Source: Parvibaculum sp. (GTDB lineage: Bacteria > Pseudomonadota > Alphaproteobacteria > Parvibaculales > Parvibaculaceae). From it: 64,000 nt of DNA. Positions 8,693 to 18,218 of the stretch are shown here, in pieces (within the stretch, counting starts at the first letter, position 1; each line of letters starts with the position of its first letter). The DNA is taken from NCBI GenBank assembly GCA_030645235.1, contig JAUSMV010000030.1:1670988-1734987 (forward strand). The letters run 5' to 3'. The notes below the pieces were generated by a model. The model was not told the DNA's origin and ran no database searches. It was given only the letters and a program-made list of their open reading frames with translations. A program made the translations under genes and the position numbers.

Positions 8693-9226
8693 CTATTGCG
8701 CGGATGTTTTTTCAGCACGTGAAAGGCGGTCAAAGTAAACGCTGACCTGTGTTCTGATGTCATCGGCGACGGCTTCGGCCGTGCGCTTTTCGGCGTCTTC
8801 GCGGGCGCTCAGATTGGCAAATTCGCTGTCGCCGCGATTGTAAGACGAGCGCGCGCGGGCCGTGGAGCGATGGACCACTTTGCCTGTGGCGTTGGAGATC
8901 AGCACGTAAGGCACGACCAGCACGAAGGTGGCGCGGGTGACAGAGGCGTCCTGCTGAACGGCGACGTTTTGGGAATAGTTTTTCGGGAACATGGTGAGGC
9001 GGTAAGCGGGGCTGACAGGTTGCTCGCCCCCATTGTTGAGATTGTCGAGAAGGTCGAATTTCAACTTGCGCCCGACAGAGGTTTCGGGCGCCTCGATCGT
9101 GATGGTGGACAGAGCGAGGGCGTTGTTGGTGCCCGCGCCCTGTTCGCCATAGAGCGGGCGGAAGCCGCAGGCGGTGAGAGGCAGCACCAGCGCCAGAACG
9201 AAAATGAATTTTGCTCTAGACAACAA
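8693..9226 (-). CDS. lptE: LPS assembly lipoprotein LptE
   Basis: Outer-membrane lipoprotein that plugs the LptD barrel for LPS export. With a TTG start at 9226 (or 9223) the protein is 177 residues and begins with a short lipoprotein signal: [26 protein letters not shown], the LTAC lipobox being followed by the family's GFRPLYG. GGAAAG lies about 10 nt upstream. A longer in-frame reading to 9391 would run antisense-free through leuS and add 55 unlikely residues before the signal. It overlaps the leuS stop by about 11 nt and precedes holA by 9 nt, a coupled operon. Confidence 0.9.
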   Translation of the reverse strand: MLSRAKFIFVLALVLPLTACGFRPLYGEQGAGTNNALALSTITIEAPETSVGRKLKFDLLDNLNNGGEQPVSPAYRLTMFPKNYSQNVAVQQDASVTRATFVLVVPYVLISNATGKVVHRSTARARSSYNRGDSEFANLSAREDAEKRTAEAVADDIRTQVSVYFDRLSRAEKTSAQ

Positions 9227-11816
9227 TGTTGATGATCTTTCCAGGCACCACGATGACTTTGCGGACGGCTTTACCATCGATGGCCTTCTCCACTTTTTCG
9301 AGGGCAAGGGCTGCCGCCTCGATTGTCTTATTGTCGGCGTCGCGCGCGACGATGAGTTCTTCGCGGCGCTTGCCATTGACCTGAACGGCAATGGTGAGCG
9401 TATCTTCTACGAGGAGTGAGGCCACGGCAACAGGCCATGGTGCATCAACCACCATGCCGGTGTGGCCAAGGGCGGCCCAGCACTCTTCAGCCAGATGCGG
9501 CATCATGGGGGCGGTTGTAAGCACCATGAATTCAACGGCCTCGCGGCGCGCCCAGGCGGCAGCGGCCAGATCGCGGCCCGGCTCAAAGGTCGAGAGCGCA
9601 TTGGCGAGCTCATAAACGCGGGCAACGGCCCGGTTGAAGCGCAGATTGTCGAGATCGTCGGTGATGGCGGCCAGCGTCTGATGGGCCGCGCGGCGCAGGG
9701 CAAGCGCGGGCGCGTCAAAGGCGGCGGGTTCCGGCGTGCCGACAGGGGCAAGCTCGTCGAGATCCCCCGTGATGATGCGCCAGAACCGCTGGGTGAAGCG
9801 CCATGCGCCTTCGGCACCGGCTTCTGACCATTGCACATCGCGCTCGGGCGGTGAATCCGACAGGATGAACCAGCGCGCGGTGTCCGCCCCGAACTGGTCG
9901 ATGATGGCGGTCGGGTTGATCACATTGCGCTTGGATTTTGACATGGACTCGATCGGGCCGACCGTGACGCGTTCGCCGGTCTCCACATGGACGGGTTCGC
10001 CATTGGTGAGCTTCACCTCTTCAGGGTAAAGCCAGCGACCGTCTTCGCCCTTATAGGTCTCATGCGTCACCATGCCTTGCGTGAAGAGACCGTCGAAGGG
10101 TTCTTCAAGACCCAAGTGCCCCGTCGCCTTCATGGCGCGGGTGACATAGCGCGAATAGAGAAGGTGGAGGATCGCGTGTTCGACGCCGCCGATATACTGG
10201 TCAACGGGGAGCCAATAATCTGCCGCCGCACGGTCTGTCGGTTTTGTCGCTTTGGGTGAGCAGAAGCGGGCAAAGTACCAGCTTGAATCGACAAACGTAT
10301 CAAACGTGTCGGTCTCGCGCAGGCCCGGTTTTTTGCAGGTCGGGCAGGGGACATGTTTCCATGTCGGATGATGATCGAGCGGGTTGCCCGGCCTGTCGAA
10401 GGTGACATCTTCGGGCAGGCGCACGGGCAAATCAGCATGGGGCACGGGGACCACACCGCAGTCTTTGCAATGGATCACGGGGATGGGGCAGCCCCAATAG
10501 CGCTGGCGCGAAATGCCCCAGTCGCGCAGGCGGTAATTCACCGTGCCGGTGCCGAGATTTAAGCTTTCAAGTTTTTCAATCGCGGCGCGTTTGGCCGCTG
10601 TCACATCAAGCCCGTTGAGGAAGCCTGAATTGACCGCGATGCCGTCGCCGGTGAAAGCTTCTTTGGCGACGGCGAGCGCGTCGAGGAAAGATTTTTGTTC
10701 GTCCGTACCAAGACCATTCGGCGCGACGACCGGAATGACGGGCAAATTATATTTGCGCGCAAAATCCATGTCGCGCTGGTCATGCGCGGGGCAACCGAAA
10801 ATCGCGCCCGTGCCGTAATCCATCAGCACGAAATTGGCGATATAGACCGGCAGCGTATGGCCTTCAATGAAAGGGTGATCGACGGTGAGGCCGGAGACGA
10901 CACCTTTTTTCTCGACTTTTTCCAAAGCGGCTTCGGTGGTGCCGGTGAGGGCCGCTTCTTTTAAGAAGGCGTCGATGGCGGGATTTGTGGCGGCGAGTTT
11001 GACGGCGAGGGGATGGCCCGGCGAGATGGCGCAGAAAGAGGCACCAAACAAAGTGTCAGGCCGCGTCGTGAAGACTTCGAGCTTTTCATCCGAGCCCGTG
11101 AGCGGAAAGAAAACGCGTGCGCCTTCAGAGCGCCCGATCCAGTTCTTCTGCATCAGGCGGACTTTTTCCGGCCAGCGTTCAAGCGTATCGAGACCGGCGA
11201 GAAGATCGTCGGCCATGTCGGTGATTTTGAGAAACCATTGCGTCAGCTCACGCCGCTCGACAAGGGCGCCGGAGCGCCAGCCGCGCCCGTCGATCACCTG
11301 TTCGTTGGCAAGCACCGTGTTGTCCACCGGATCCCAGTTCACATAGGATTTTTTGCGCGTCACGAGACCCTTGGCGAGGAAGTCGAGAAAGAGTTCCTGC
11401 TCGTGCCAGTAATAGTCCGGATCGCAGGTGGCGAATTCGCGGGACCAGTCAATCGCAAGGCCCATGGTCTTTAACTGATCGCGCATGGTGGCGATGTTTT
11501 CGTAGGTCCATTTGGCCGGATGGATTTTGCGTTCAATGGCGGCGTTTTCGGCCGGCATGCCGAAGGCGTCCCAGCCCATCGGATGCAGCACGTTGAAACC
11601 GCGGGCGCGCTTAAATCGCGCGATGACATCGCCCAATGTGTAATTGCGCACATGGCCCATGTGAATGTTGCCCGACGGGTAGGGGAACATTTCGAGCATG
11701 TAGTATTTGGGTTTGCCGCCCGCGTCTTTGCCGTCGCGCGTTTTGAATGTGGCCTGATCGGTCCAGATCTTCTGCCATTTCGGTTCGCTGGCGCGGGCAT
11801 TGTAACGTGTCGACAT
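9216..11816 (-). CDS. leuS: leucyl-tRNA synthetase
   Basis: Class I aminoacyl-tRNA synthetase charging tRNA-Leu, 866 residues. The HIGH-type motif HMGH is at 52-55 and the KMSKS-type motif MSKSK near residue 625. The CP1 editing domain contains [12 protein letters not shown] and GCPAHDQRD; zinc-type cysteines appear in HCKDCG and CPTCKKPG; the C-terminal [13 protein letters not shown] domain is present. First gene of leuS-lptE-holA. An unusual 17-bp direct repeat and a terminator hairpin lie just upstream. Confidence 0.98.
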   Translation of the reverse strand: MSTRYNARASEPKWQKIWTDQATFKTRDGKDAGGKPKYYMLEMFPYPSGNIHMGHVRNYTLGDVIARFKRARGFNVLHPMGWDAFGMPAENAAIERKIHPAKWTYENIATMRDQLKTMGLAIDWSREFATCDPDYYWHEQELFLDFLAKGLVTRKKSYVNWDPVDNTVLANEQVIDGRGWRSGALVERRELTQWFLKITDMADDLLAGLDTLERWPEKVRLMQKNWIGRSEGARVFFPLTGSDEKLEVFTTRPDTLFGASFCAISPGHPLAVKLAATNPAIDAFLKEAALTGTTEAALEKVEKKGVVSGLTVDHPFIEGHTLPVYIANFVLMDYGTGAIFGCPAHDQRDMDFARKYNLPVIPVVAPNGLGTDEQKSFLDALAVAKEAFTGDGIAVNSGFLNGLDVTAAKRAAIEKLESLNLGTGTVNYRLRDWGISRQRYWGCPIPVIHCKDCGVVPVPHADLPVRLPEDVTFDRPGNPLDHHPTWKHVPCPTCKKPGLRETDTFDTFVDSSWYFARFCSPKATKPTDRAAADYWLPVDQYIGGVEHAILHLLYSRYVTRAMKATGHLGLEEPFDGLFTQGMVTHETYKGEDGRWLYPEEVKLTNGEPVHVETGERVTVGPIESMSKSKRNVINPTAIIDQFGADTARWFILSDSPPERDVQWSEAGAEGAWRFTQRFWRIITGDLDELAPVGTPEPAAFDAPALALRRAAHQTLAAITDDLDNLRFNRAVARVYELANALSTFEPGRDLAAAAWARREAVEFMVLTTAPMMPHLAEECWAALGHTGMVVDAPWPVAVASLLVEDTLTIAVQVNGKRREELIVARDADNKTIEAAALALEKVEKAIDGKAVRKVIVVPGKIINIVV

Positions 11817-11839
11817 GATGTGCGGGCTCTGAGAGATAC

Positions 11840-11888
11840 TTGAACAGGAAGGGCCATTGAACAGGAAGGGCCATTGAACGGGAAAGCC
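11840..11888. repeat. 17-bp direct repeat, 2.9 copies, upstream of leuS
   Basis: TTGAACAGGAAGGGCCA occurs at 11840-11856 and again at 11857-11873, followed by a degenerate third copy TTGAACGGGAAAGCC at 11874-11888. The repeats lie 24-72 bp upstream of the leuS start codon on its non-coding side, so they fall in the leuS promoter/leader. Confidence 0.75.
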
Positions 11889-11905
11889 GGGGGTTTCCCC
11901 CCGGC
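11886..11905 (-). terminator. intrinsic-terminator-like hairpin after the DUF3576 gene
   Basis: GCCGGGGG (11886-11893) pairs with CCCCCGGC (11898-11905). Read on the minus strand the stem is followed by CTTTCCC, a weak U-tract. It lies about 50 nt past the DUF3576 stop and before leuS, so it probably separates the two transcripts. Confidence 0.55.
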
Positions 11906-11955
11906 CATGTCTTTTATCACTTAAGGCAAAAAATCAAACAGGCGCGGCTTTCGCG

Positions 11956-12597
11956 TTATTTAACTTCGCCGGCTTCAACGCTGTTGATGTGGAGCTGACG
12001 GGCGCGCACCAGAATGGCATTTTCGATTTTGGTTGCGGTTGTCGCATCGCCCGTGCCGTCAACCCAGCCGAGCTTGCCTGCCGGATCCATATACTGACGG
12101 AAGACCGCAACCTTCACACCATCGGCACGCAGGCGCTTGTCCATGATGTAGATGGTGAGCTTGAAGCGTTCGCCCTTGGCTTTGGGGTCCTGATACCAGT
12201 CGGTGATGATGACACCGCCAAAAGGATCGGCCGAGGCGAGCGGCATGAAGGAGATCGTGTCGAGTGAGGCGCGCCACAGGAAGCTGTTGACGCCGATGCC
12301 CTGACCGGGGCCTGCCGCTTTGTCGTCGCCGCCAAAGAGCACAATGCCGTCGGAGCCGAAAATTGTTTCGCGCTCGCCCTGCGGATTGGGATTGTTGGGG
12401 CCCTGACCCGTCTGTGTCGGGTAATTGTCTTCTTTGCTGACATTGCCGCAAGCCGTCAACATCAGGACGCTGCCGAACAGGGCAAGTGCCAAACCGGCGC
12501 GTGATTTGCGCTTTGCTGCAGATGAGGATTGGCCCGAAAGTGTTACGTCAGATACGTGCGCCACATGACCCAGGCGCGTGGAAAAATTATTCGTCAT
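11956..12597 (-). CDS. DUF3576 family lipoprotein
   Basis: 213 residues with an internal-looking lipoprotein signal: a 34-residue hydrophilic/charged leader, then LALALFGSVLMLTACG with a lipobox LTAC, implying attachment to the outer membrane. The mature part is the conserved DUF3576 domain (GVNSFLWRASLDTISFMPLASADPFGGVIITDWY, ADGVKVAVFRQ). The family is common and conserved in Alphaproteobacteria and usually sits next to leuS, as here; its function is unknown, an envelope role being the natural guess. The long N-region before the hydrophobic core is odd and may mean the true start is internal. Confidence 0.88.
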   Translation of the reverse strand: MTNNFSTRLGHVAHVSDVTLSGQSSSAAKRKSRAGLALALFGSVLMLTACGNVSKEDNYPTQTGQGPNNPNPQGERETIFGSDGIVLFGGDDKAAGPGQGIGVNSFLWRASLDTISFMPLASADPFGGVIITDWYQDPKAKGERFKLTIYIMDKRLRADGVKVAVFRQYMDPAGKLGWVDGTGDATTATKIENAILVRARQLHINSVEAGEVK

Positions 12598-13263
12598 CGC
12601 TGTTCCGGCAATCCCTTTGGTTACGCCCCGTTAGCCCTTTTCCGTCCCCGTTCACTTGCGGAACGGGCCTTCCCGGCCCCGACAAACCAAGTCCTTGTTT
12701 GGTTAAAATCGCGGCCCTCATGGTTCTTGCGCACCTGTGGGTTCTGAGCAAGCAAATTCAAGCGATTTTGGCCAGAATTCCGCCATGCGACGCCCCTTTT
12801 GCGCGGTGCGGAAGGACGCAAACTTTATAGCCGAGGCTGGGCTTTGCCCGCAATGAGAAGACTTGGGCGAGAGGGCCGGATCATCCTTAGTAAAGCGCTA
12901 AAAGCTGCAAAGCCGACCTGTGGCCGGAACATCACAAAATTTTCCCAAACGATTTGTTATTATGGGTAGTAAGCCATGATTTCGGCCCGATTTGCTCACA
13001 AAGGCTCGCAAAGGGCTTTGGCCGCGCCCTCTAACGCTTTGGCAGGGCGCATGAATTGACTTGTGCCCTTTGCGCAACATGTGGCGACTTTCAGGCGAAA
13101 GCAGGGCAGGCCTGACTTGACGCAACAGGCGTATCACCCGATTAATCTTAGCACGCGCTCGGGGGGCTAAAGTTTTCGTCAGCCCGGCGATGGACGCGAC
13201 CTTGGGGGGTATCTTTCAATGGTCGTAAAATTGAACAGCTAACGCTGACACTGCGAGGAACAT
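12598..13263 (+). promoter_or_regulatory. 666-nt gene-free region upstream of the porin
   Basis: No credible gene on either strand. It separates the divergent DUF3576 and porin genes. A possible sigma70-like pair is TTGACG (13117-13122) with ATTAAT (13141-13146), spacer 18 bp, about 120 nt before the porin ATG; a second TTGACT occurs near 13055. The last 20 nt carry CGAGGAACAT before the ATG, giving the ribosome site. The unusually long leader for a porin would suit a regulatory or small-RNA-targeted 5' UTR, but no structure stands out. Confidence 0.35.
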
Positions 13264-14370
13264 ATGAAAAAGACACTCCTTGGCACGACCGCTCTTGTCG
13301 CCGTCGGCCTTCTTGCCGGCCCGGCGCTCGCGAGCGACCCGCTGAAGGTTACTGTCGGCGGTAACGTCGTCACAGGCTTCTACGTTGTTGATTCCGATGA
13401 CATCGGTGGCCTTTCGGTCCAGGACACGAAAGTTGCCGTCGTTGCCCGTAACATCGACATCATTGCCGAAGGCACGCTCGACAACGGCCTCACAGCCGGT
13501 GTGAATGCGAAACTGATGCTTGGTTCGGATTTCTCGAACTCAACATCGCTTGCCAACAACAATGGCTTTGCCACATTCCGTCAGCTCTTTGCTTACCTCG
13601 AAGGCGGCTTCGGTCGTTTCGAAATCGGTGGCACAGACGGCGCTTCCTACAAGATGCATTACACGTCGCCCTGGTTCGTCCCGGGCAACGGCGTTGACAG
13701 CCCGAACATCTACAACTCGGCTGCCGGTTCAGCGACACGCGTCTCGACTTTCTCGCTTCTCGCAACAGATGCGAACAAGGTCAGCTACTTCACACCGCGT
13801 CTCGCCGGCTTCCAGCTCGGCGGTTCGTACACACCTGAAGTGACAGCCACAAACGTGAAGGCCAATGGCCTTGGTGGTCTCACTGTCGGTCCCGTCAACA
13901 CAGACGAAGTCATGGAAGTCGCGCTGAACTATGCCGGCACGATCGGTGGCCTCGACCTCGGCCTCGACGGCTTCTACACGACAGGCAGCTCGTCGGTCGT
14001 CAATGCTGATCCGGTTGAATACGGCTTTGGTGCCAATCTCGGCATCTGGGGCTTTACACTCGGTGGTGCGTTCTATGACTCTGAAGACGTTGCAGCTCCG
14101 GGCGTTTCAGTCGCCGGTGCCGGTCAGCAGGTCTGGACAGCCGGTCTGAGCTACTCCACAGGTCCCTGGACCGTTGGTGCGGCTTACCTCGAAGCTGAAG
14201 ACGAAACAGCCGGTTCCAACAACGAAAACTCAATCTGGCAGGTCGGTGGCGGTTACGCTCTCGGCTCCGGTGTTGACATCGGTGTTGAATACCAGTTCAT
14301 CAACGAAGAAGCTGGTATCGTCGATTATGACTCGCAGTCACTCGGTCTGGTGCTCGCGGTCGGCTTCTAA
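13264..14370 (+). CDS. Gram-negative porin (alphaproteobacterial 16-strand type)
   Basis: 368 residues. A cleavable signal peptide is clear: KKTLLGTTALVAVGLLAGPALAS with cleavage near residue 23. The mature protein begins DPLKVTVGGNVVTGFYVV, has alternating beta-strand pattern, a GRFEIGGTDGASYKMH segment like the constriction loop region of general porins, and ends with a strand terminating in aromatic F (GLVLAVGF), the BAM-recognition C-terminus. Codon use differs visibly from neighbours (rich in GTC, CTC, TTC, ACA), as expected for an abundantly expressed outer-membrane protein. It is monocistronic, closed by a strong terminator. Confidence 0.93.
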   Translation: MKKTLLGTTALVAVGLLAGPALASDPLKVTVGGNVVTGFYVVDSDDIGGLSVQDTKVAVVARNIDIIAEGTLDNGLTAGVNAKLMLGSDFSNSTSLANNNGFATFRQLFAYLEGGFGRFEIGGTDGASYKMHYTSPWFVPGNGVDSPNIYNSAAGSATRVSTFSLLATDANKVSYFTPRLAGFQLGGSYTPEVTATNVKANGLGGLTVGPVNTDEVMEVALNYAGTIGGLDLGLDGFYTTGSSSVVNADPVEYGFGANLGIWGFTLGGAFYDSEDVAAPGVSVAGAGQQVWTAGLSYSTGPWTVGAAYLEAEDETAGSNNENSIWQVGGGYALGSGVDIGVEYQFINEEAGIVDYDSQSLGLVLAVGF

Positions 14371-14396
14371 GCCAATCGGTTATCGATATAATGAGA

Positions 14397-14428
14397 GAGA
14401 GCGGGCTCAATGCCCGCTCTCTTTTTTT
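14397..14428 (+). terminator. rho-independent terminator of the porin gene
   Basis: A perfect 10-bp stem GAGAGCGGGC (14397-14406) / GCCCGCTCTC (14412-14421) with loop TCAAT is followed by seven T residues. It starts 27 nt after the porin stop. Confidence 0.95.
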
Positions 14429-14472
14429 GTTTTTTCTATTCTCGTTTGAATTGAATTTCTGAAGGCCGAGTT

Positions 14473-15315
14473 ATGGGCGCGATTATCTGGCTGGCTTCCT
14501 ATCCGAAGTCCGGCAATACATGGATGCGGTCCTATCTGCATAATCTGCTGACCAATGCGAAAGCATCCGTGCCGATTGATGATCTGACGCGGTTTTGTCT
14601 GGGCGAATCCGGCGCGGGGCCTTTTGCGGCTTTGGCGGGCAAGCCTTACGAGATACTGACTGATCAGGAAATCGCGCAATTGCGCCCGCGTGTGCATCGT
14701 GAATTCACCCGCGCCTCGTCTGACAGCGTGTTTGTCAAAACGCATAATTATCTGGGCGAGTGGAACGGCCAGCCTTTGCACAATATGGATGTGACGGCGG
14801 GCGGAATTTATATCCTGCGCAATCCGCTTGATGTTGTTTTGTCATTGCAGAACCATTTTGCGATGACGCTTGATGAAGCGATCGACCGGCTCGGCTTGTT
14901 TGGGGCGGGCACAGAGACGGGCGGCGGGCATGTGCCGGAAGTGCATTCATCATGGTCGCATCATGTCGAGAGCTGGACGGCGCAAGCCAATCCGCAGCTT
15001 CTCGTTTTGCGTTATGAAGATATGCTGGCGCAGCCGCAAGCGGTCTTTGGCGCGACGGCGCGGTTTCTCGGTCTCAATCCTTCGCAAGAACGGCTGGAAC
15101 GCGCCATCCGCTTTTCCTCTTTCAAAGTGCTGAAAGAGCAGGAAGAAAAATCAGGTTTTAAAGAGCGGCCAAAAAATGCGAAGGCGGCGTTTTTCCGCGA
15201 GGGCCGCGCGGAGCAATGGCGCGAGGTTTTATCGCCCGATCAGGTGCGCCGGATTATTTCAGATCACCGCGTCCAGATGGAACGCTTCAATTACGTGCCC
15301 GCCGATTATGCCTAG
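14473..15315 (+). CDS. sulfotransferase-domain protein
   Basis: 280 residues of the PAPS-dependent sulfotransferase fold. The 5'-phosphosulfate loop is LASYPKSGNTWMRSYL at residues 6-21; the 3'-phosphate region is YILRNPLDVVLSLQNHF around residue 115; later LVLRYEDMLAQP and FREGRAEQW match cytosolic/aryl-type sulfotransferases. It would transfer sulfate from PAPS to an unknown hydroxyl acceptor. GAAGGC precedes the ATG. It follows the porin terminator and overlaps the convergent ThiE-like gene by 4 nt. A second sulfotransferase, fused to TPRs, is 3 kb away. Confidence 0.88.
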   Translation: MGAIIWLASYPKSGNTWMRSYLHNLLTNAKASVPIDDLTRFCLGESGAGPFAALAGKPYEILTDQEIAQLRPRVHREFTRASSDSVFVKTHNYLGEWNGQPLHNMDVTAGGIYILRNPLDVVLSLQNHFAMTLDEAIDRLGLFGAGTETGGGHVPEVHSSWSHHVESWTAQANPQLLVLRYEDMLAQPQAVFGATARFLGLNPSQERLERAIRFSSFKVLKEQEEKSGFKERPKNAKAAFFREGRAEQWREVLSPDQVRRIISDHRVQMERFNYVPADYA

Positions 15316-15926
15316 TTGCTTTGGTGAAAGAGGCCGATGCCTGCGATGCCGATGCCCGTGATGCTGATGGGGGCGCTCCCATTGAGGCGGCGGATTTTTT
15401 TGTCATTGGTCAGGCCGCCCAGCGCATAGACGGCGAGGCCTTGTGTGCGGGCAAGATGTGCGAGCATGGCAAAGCGGATCACGCCCAGCGGTTTTGCGCC
15501 TTTATGACTTTGCGTGGCAAAGACCGGCGAGATCAGCACGGCATCGACGCCCGCGCGCGCTGCCGCGATGATCGCTCTGTGGGAGTGGGCGGCCGCGGTT
15601 GTGATTTTATCCGTGTACGTTGTTTTTTCCAGCTGATGCTCAGGCAGATGCCGGTTGGAGAAGCGAAGCCTGCGCGTATCGGCGCGTGTTGAGGCGATGA
15701 GGAGGGTGATGTGTTTGGCGCGGGCGCGGCGCTCGAGTGCGCGGATGTGCTGGCGGGTGAGCCCGGTGTCATAGGCGCGCCAGATCATGCCTGTGCCTTT
15801 GGGCAATGAGGCGAGAAGGGCGAAGGGATCTGGTTGGCGGAGCGGATCGGTGAGGGCGAGGCGTGTTGGTAAAGAGGGGCGGGGGGCGAGATTGTTCTTG
15901 CGCGCTTCTGCCACTATCCTTTCCAC
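15312..15926 (-). CDS. thiamine phosphate synthase/TenI-like protein
   Basis: 204 residues of the ThiE/TenI TIM-barrel fold. Visible are RAYDTG, a middle HSHRAIIAAARAGVDAVLISPVFATQSHKGAKPLG stretch (the S-P-V-F-x-T-x-S-H-x-G phosphate-binding pattern) and VYALGGL near the C-terminus. A short divergent version of ThiE: I do not see the full set of pyrophosphate-binding residues of the true synthase, so TenI-like salvage or another role is possible. GTG start at 15926 with AAAGGA eight nt upstream. Divergent from yggS with only 44 nt between starts. Confidence 0.72.
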   Translation of the reverse strand: MERIVAEARKNNLAPRPSLPTRLALTDPLRQPDPFALLASLPKGTGMIWRAYDTGLTRQHIRALERRARAKHITLLIASTRADTRRLRFSNRHLPEHQLEKTTYTDKITTAAAHSHRAIIAAARAGVDAVLISPVFATQSHKGAKPLGVIRFAMLAHLARTQGLAVYALGGLTNDKKIRRLNGSAPISITGIGIAGIGLFHQSN

Positions 15927-15970
15927 GTCATTCGTCCTTTGATTGCGGTTCAGCGGGTCTCAGCATAGTT

Positions 15971-16642
15971 ATGTCAGCGGAAAATCCCAAATCAACAAGT
16001 GATGCAGCTCTGCGGCTGGCGGCGATCCGCGCGCGTATGGACGTGGCATCGGGCGGGCGCGACGCGGTGCTGGTGGCGGTGTCCAAAACATTCGGGGCGG
16101 CTGACATCGTGCCGTTGATTGACGCCGGTCAGCGCATCTTTGGCGAGAACCGCGTGCAGGAGGCGCAAGGTAAATGGCCTGCGCTGAAAGCGCAGACGCC
16201 GGATATTGAGTTACATCTGATCGGGCCGTTGCAGACGAATAAGCTGAAAGCGGCGCTGGCGCTTTTTGATGTGATCCATACGCTGGACCGCGAGAGTCTG
16301 GCGAAAGCCCTGGTGGCCGAGCGCGAAAAGGGGGCTGTGCTGCCTGCGCTTTTCATTCAGGTCAATCTGGGGCGTGAGGCGCAGAAGGCGGGGATTGAGC
16401 CTGAGGCGGCGGACGCGTTTATCAGCCATTGCCGCGACGACCTCTCTTTGCCTGTGATCGGTCTCATGTGTATTCCGCCGGCCGACGACAATCCGGTGCC
16501 CTATTTTCAGGCCCTAAGCGCGATGGCGGCGCGGCAGGGCCTTACGAAATTGTCGATGGGGATGAGTGCGGATTTTGAAGCGGCGTTGCGCGCCGGTGCG
16601 ACCCATGTGCGGATCGGCAGTGCGCTGTTCGGCACGCGCTAA
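15971..16642 (+). CDS. YggS/PROSC family pyridoxal-phosphate homeostasis protein
   Basis: 223 residues. PLP-binding barrel protein that buffers PLP and affects amino-acid/vitamin B6 homeostasis. Visible signatures: VLVAVSKTF with the PLP lysine, IFGENRVQEAQGKWPAL, LHLIGPLQTNKLKAAL, FIQVNLGREAQKAG, GLMCIPP, LSMGMSADFEAALRAGATHVRIGSALFG, all in family order. ATG 15971 gives the standard N-terminus; an earlier in-frame start would add 36 odd residues and overlap the divergent gene. Its last 4 nt overlap the convergent L,D-transpeptidase gene. Confidence 0.95.
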   Translation: MSAENPKSTSDAALRLAAIRARMDVASGGRDAVLVAVSKTFGAADIVPLIDAGQRIFGENRVQEAQGKWPALKAQTPDIELHLIGPLQTNKLKAALALFDVIHTLDRESLAKALVAEREKGAVLPALFIQVNLGREAQKAGIEPEAADAFISHCRDDLSLPVIGLMCIPPADDNPVPYFQALSAMAARQGLTKLSMGMSADFEAALRAGATHVRIGSALFGTR

Positions 16643-17187
16643 TCGCCGAGCGCGATTTCCATTTGCGTTGAGGCTGTGATGAGGGCGAGCACGGTTCGCA
16701 TGTTGGCAAGCGTCAGCGCGACGCAGCCTTCGGTGGGTTGAAGCGTACTCTTTCCGTCTATGGCTTTTTCCTTGGCGAGATGGAAGAAGATGGCGCTGCC
16801 TTTGCCGCTCACAACGGGATCGTCGTTATAGCCGAGCATGATCACAATGTCGTAGAGCCCGTCATCCCGCATGAGTTTTTCGTGGCTGACGGGATAGGGC
16901 AGCGTCACGAAGCGGTTGTAGTTTTTGTCAGCGGGCGCATCGCACCAGCCGTCATTTGCGTTGATGACACGGGTTTCGAGCGGTGAGGCGGGAGGGGCCA
17001 AGCGATCAGCGCGGTAGCGGAGTTCGCGGAGGGGGAAGGTGCCTGTGGGTGTGCCGCCATCGCCTTCGCGTTTGTCCGTGACGATGCCGCTGCGACCGAG
17101 CGCGCAAGGGACGTCGATCACGCCGAAACGCAATCTTCCGACGGTTGCGCCTTTTGGGCCGGTGACGAGGATATGTTCAGGTGCCAT
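16639..17187 (-). CDS. L,D-transpeptidase (YkuD) family protein
   Basis: 182 residues. The YkuD catalytic pattern is present: His136 in SAIFFHLAKE and Cys155 in PTEGCVAL, preceded by GTFPLRELRYR and the acidic GYNDDPVVSGKGS. No signal peptide or membrane segment is evident, so it belongs to the compact family that is usually annotated from cytosol-like N-termini; export route is unclear. Such enzymes cross-link or modify peptidoglycan via meso-diaminopimelate, or tether proteins. It follows the unknown gene at 17212-18009 by 24 nt in the same direction. Confidence 0.85.
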   Translation of the reverse strand: MAPEHILVTGPKGATVGRLRFGVIDVPCALGRSGIVTDKREGDGGTPTGTFPLRELRYRADRLAPPASPLETRVINANDGWCDAPADKNYNRFVTLPYPVSHEKLMRDDGLYDIVIMLGYNDDPVVSGKGSAIFFHLAKEKAIDGKSTLQPTEGCVALTLANMRTVLALITASTQMEIALGD

Positions 17188-17211
17188 GCGTGAAGATTAT
17201 CACGGGCGGTC

Positions 17212-18009
17212 TCAGAAGCCGATATTGGCCTGTGAGGCGGCGGCATTGAGCGAGAGGTTTTTCGCATTGGCCGTTTTCAGGGTTTCAAGCTGATCGAGGC
17301 CTGATTGCATTGAGCCCATCAGGTTTGATTTGCCCTGAACGGCTTTGATGTCTGCTTCTGTTTTGGGACTTATGACAGCGGGCATCCTTGAGGGGGCGAT
17401 GGTCGAACCGGTCACGTCATTGGCCATGTTCTGAGCAAGCTCGGCATTGGCATCTCTGGCGGCTTTGGGATCGGCAAAGGAGCTCAACAGCGCATCAAAG
17501 GTTTCAGGGCTCATCTGCGGCACGGGCGATTGCGGCTTTGCGGGTTTCGATGCCATGGGCATGGTCGCTTTGGCGGGCAGGGCCTGAGTGGCGAGCGAGG
17601 CGGTCGTCAGGACTGTTGCGGGCGGTGTTGTATTGGCGGCGACGGTCTCGCTCGGCTTGTCGGACTTGAAGAGGCCCGCAAAAATATGGCCGCCCAGATC
17701 ATCACCCGTCAGGCCGTCGATGATGCTGTCGGCCATGGAGACAGCAAAGCCGATGGGGCCGCCATAAAGCGCGCCACCGGCCATGCGGGCCTGGGGTGAA
17801 ATCTGGTCGCCCGTGAGTTCGCGGTAGAGCGTGGCGACGCCGGGGATGTGCTGGAGCGGGTTTACGGTGTCGAGGAGGTCCGCAAAGCTCACAGTGTCCT
17901 TCGCGGCCTCGCCCGCGGCGCGTGCCTGTCCCAACGCACGAAAGGCGTCGGTGGCCATATTGTGCCGGCCGGGCAGGTGCTCTGAAGCTGGGACTGCGAA
18001 ATTGGTCAT
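17212..18009 (-). CDS. hypothetical protein, alphaproteobacterial
   Basis: 265 residues; not assigned. N-terminal third contains a conserved-looking block TVSFADLLDTVNPLQHIPGVATLYRELTGD followed by a Gly/Ala-rich helix pair ARMAGGALYGGPIGFAVSMADSIIDGLTG. This block recurs in uncharacterised alphaproteobacterial proteins often found near flagellar or motility genes, but no such genes are here. The middle is low-complexity Pro/Ala/Thr (about 120-170), and the C-terminus is helical with many Ala/Asn. No signal peptide. It appears to head a two-gene unit with the L,D-transpeptidase. Confidence 0.7.
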   Translation of the reverse strand: MTNFAVPASEHLPGRHNMATDAFRALGQARAAGEAAKDTVSFADLLDTVNPLQHIPGVATLYRELTGDQISPQARMAGGALYGGPIGFAVSMADSIIDGLTGDDLGGHIFAGLFKSDKPSETVAANTTPPATVLTTASLATQALPAKATMPMASKPAKPQSPVPQMSPETFDALLSSFADPKAARDANAELAQNMANDVTGSTIAPSRMPAVISPKTEADIKAVQGKSNLMGSMQSGLDQLETLKTANAKNLSLNAAASQANIGF

Positions 18010-18100
18010 GCCCCTATAAGAGCAAGGGGCGGGCCAATCGGGCTTCCATGGATTCCTTGGGTTTTTCGTATGGCGGGCCGCGGGGGTTGCGGCAGAATAT

Positions 18101-18125
18101 GCCGGTCAGGTCATTTATGACCGGC
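18101..18125. repeat. inverted repeat GCCGGTCA / TGACCGGC
   Basis: GCCGGTCA (18101-18108) and TGACCGGC (18118-18125), with a nested GGTCA/TGACC, lie in the 209-nt gap before the TPR-sulfotransferase gene and about 95 nt from its start. It may be an operator or a hairpin; no T-tract follows. Confidence 0.45.
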
Positions 18126-18218
18126 CATATTGGCTTTGAGACCTTCCGGTTGGTTTTGCGGCGGGCCCTATGGCAAACTCCGGTCTCCGAAATTTCCCCC
18201 TGAGAGCTCACAGTCCAG

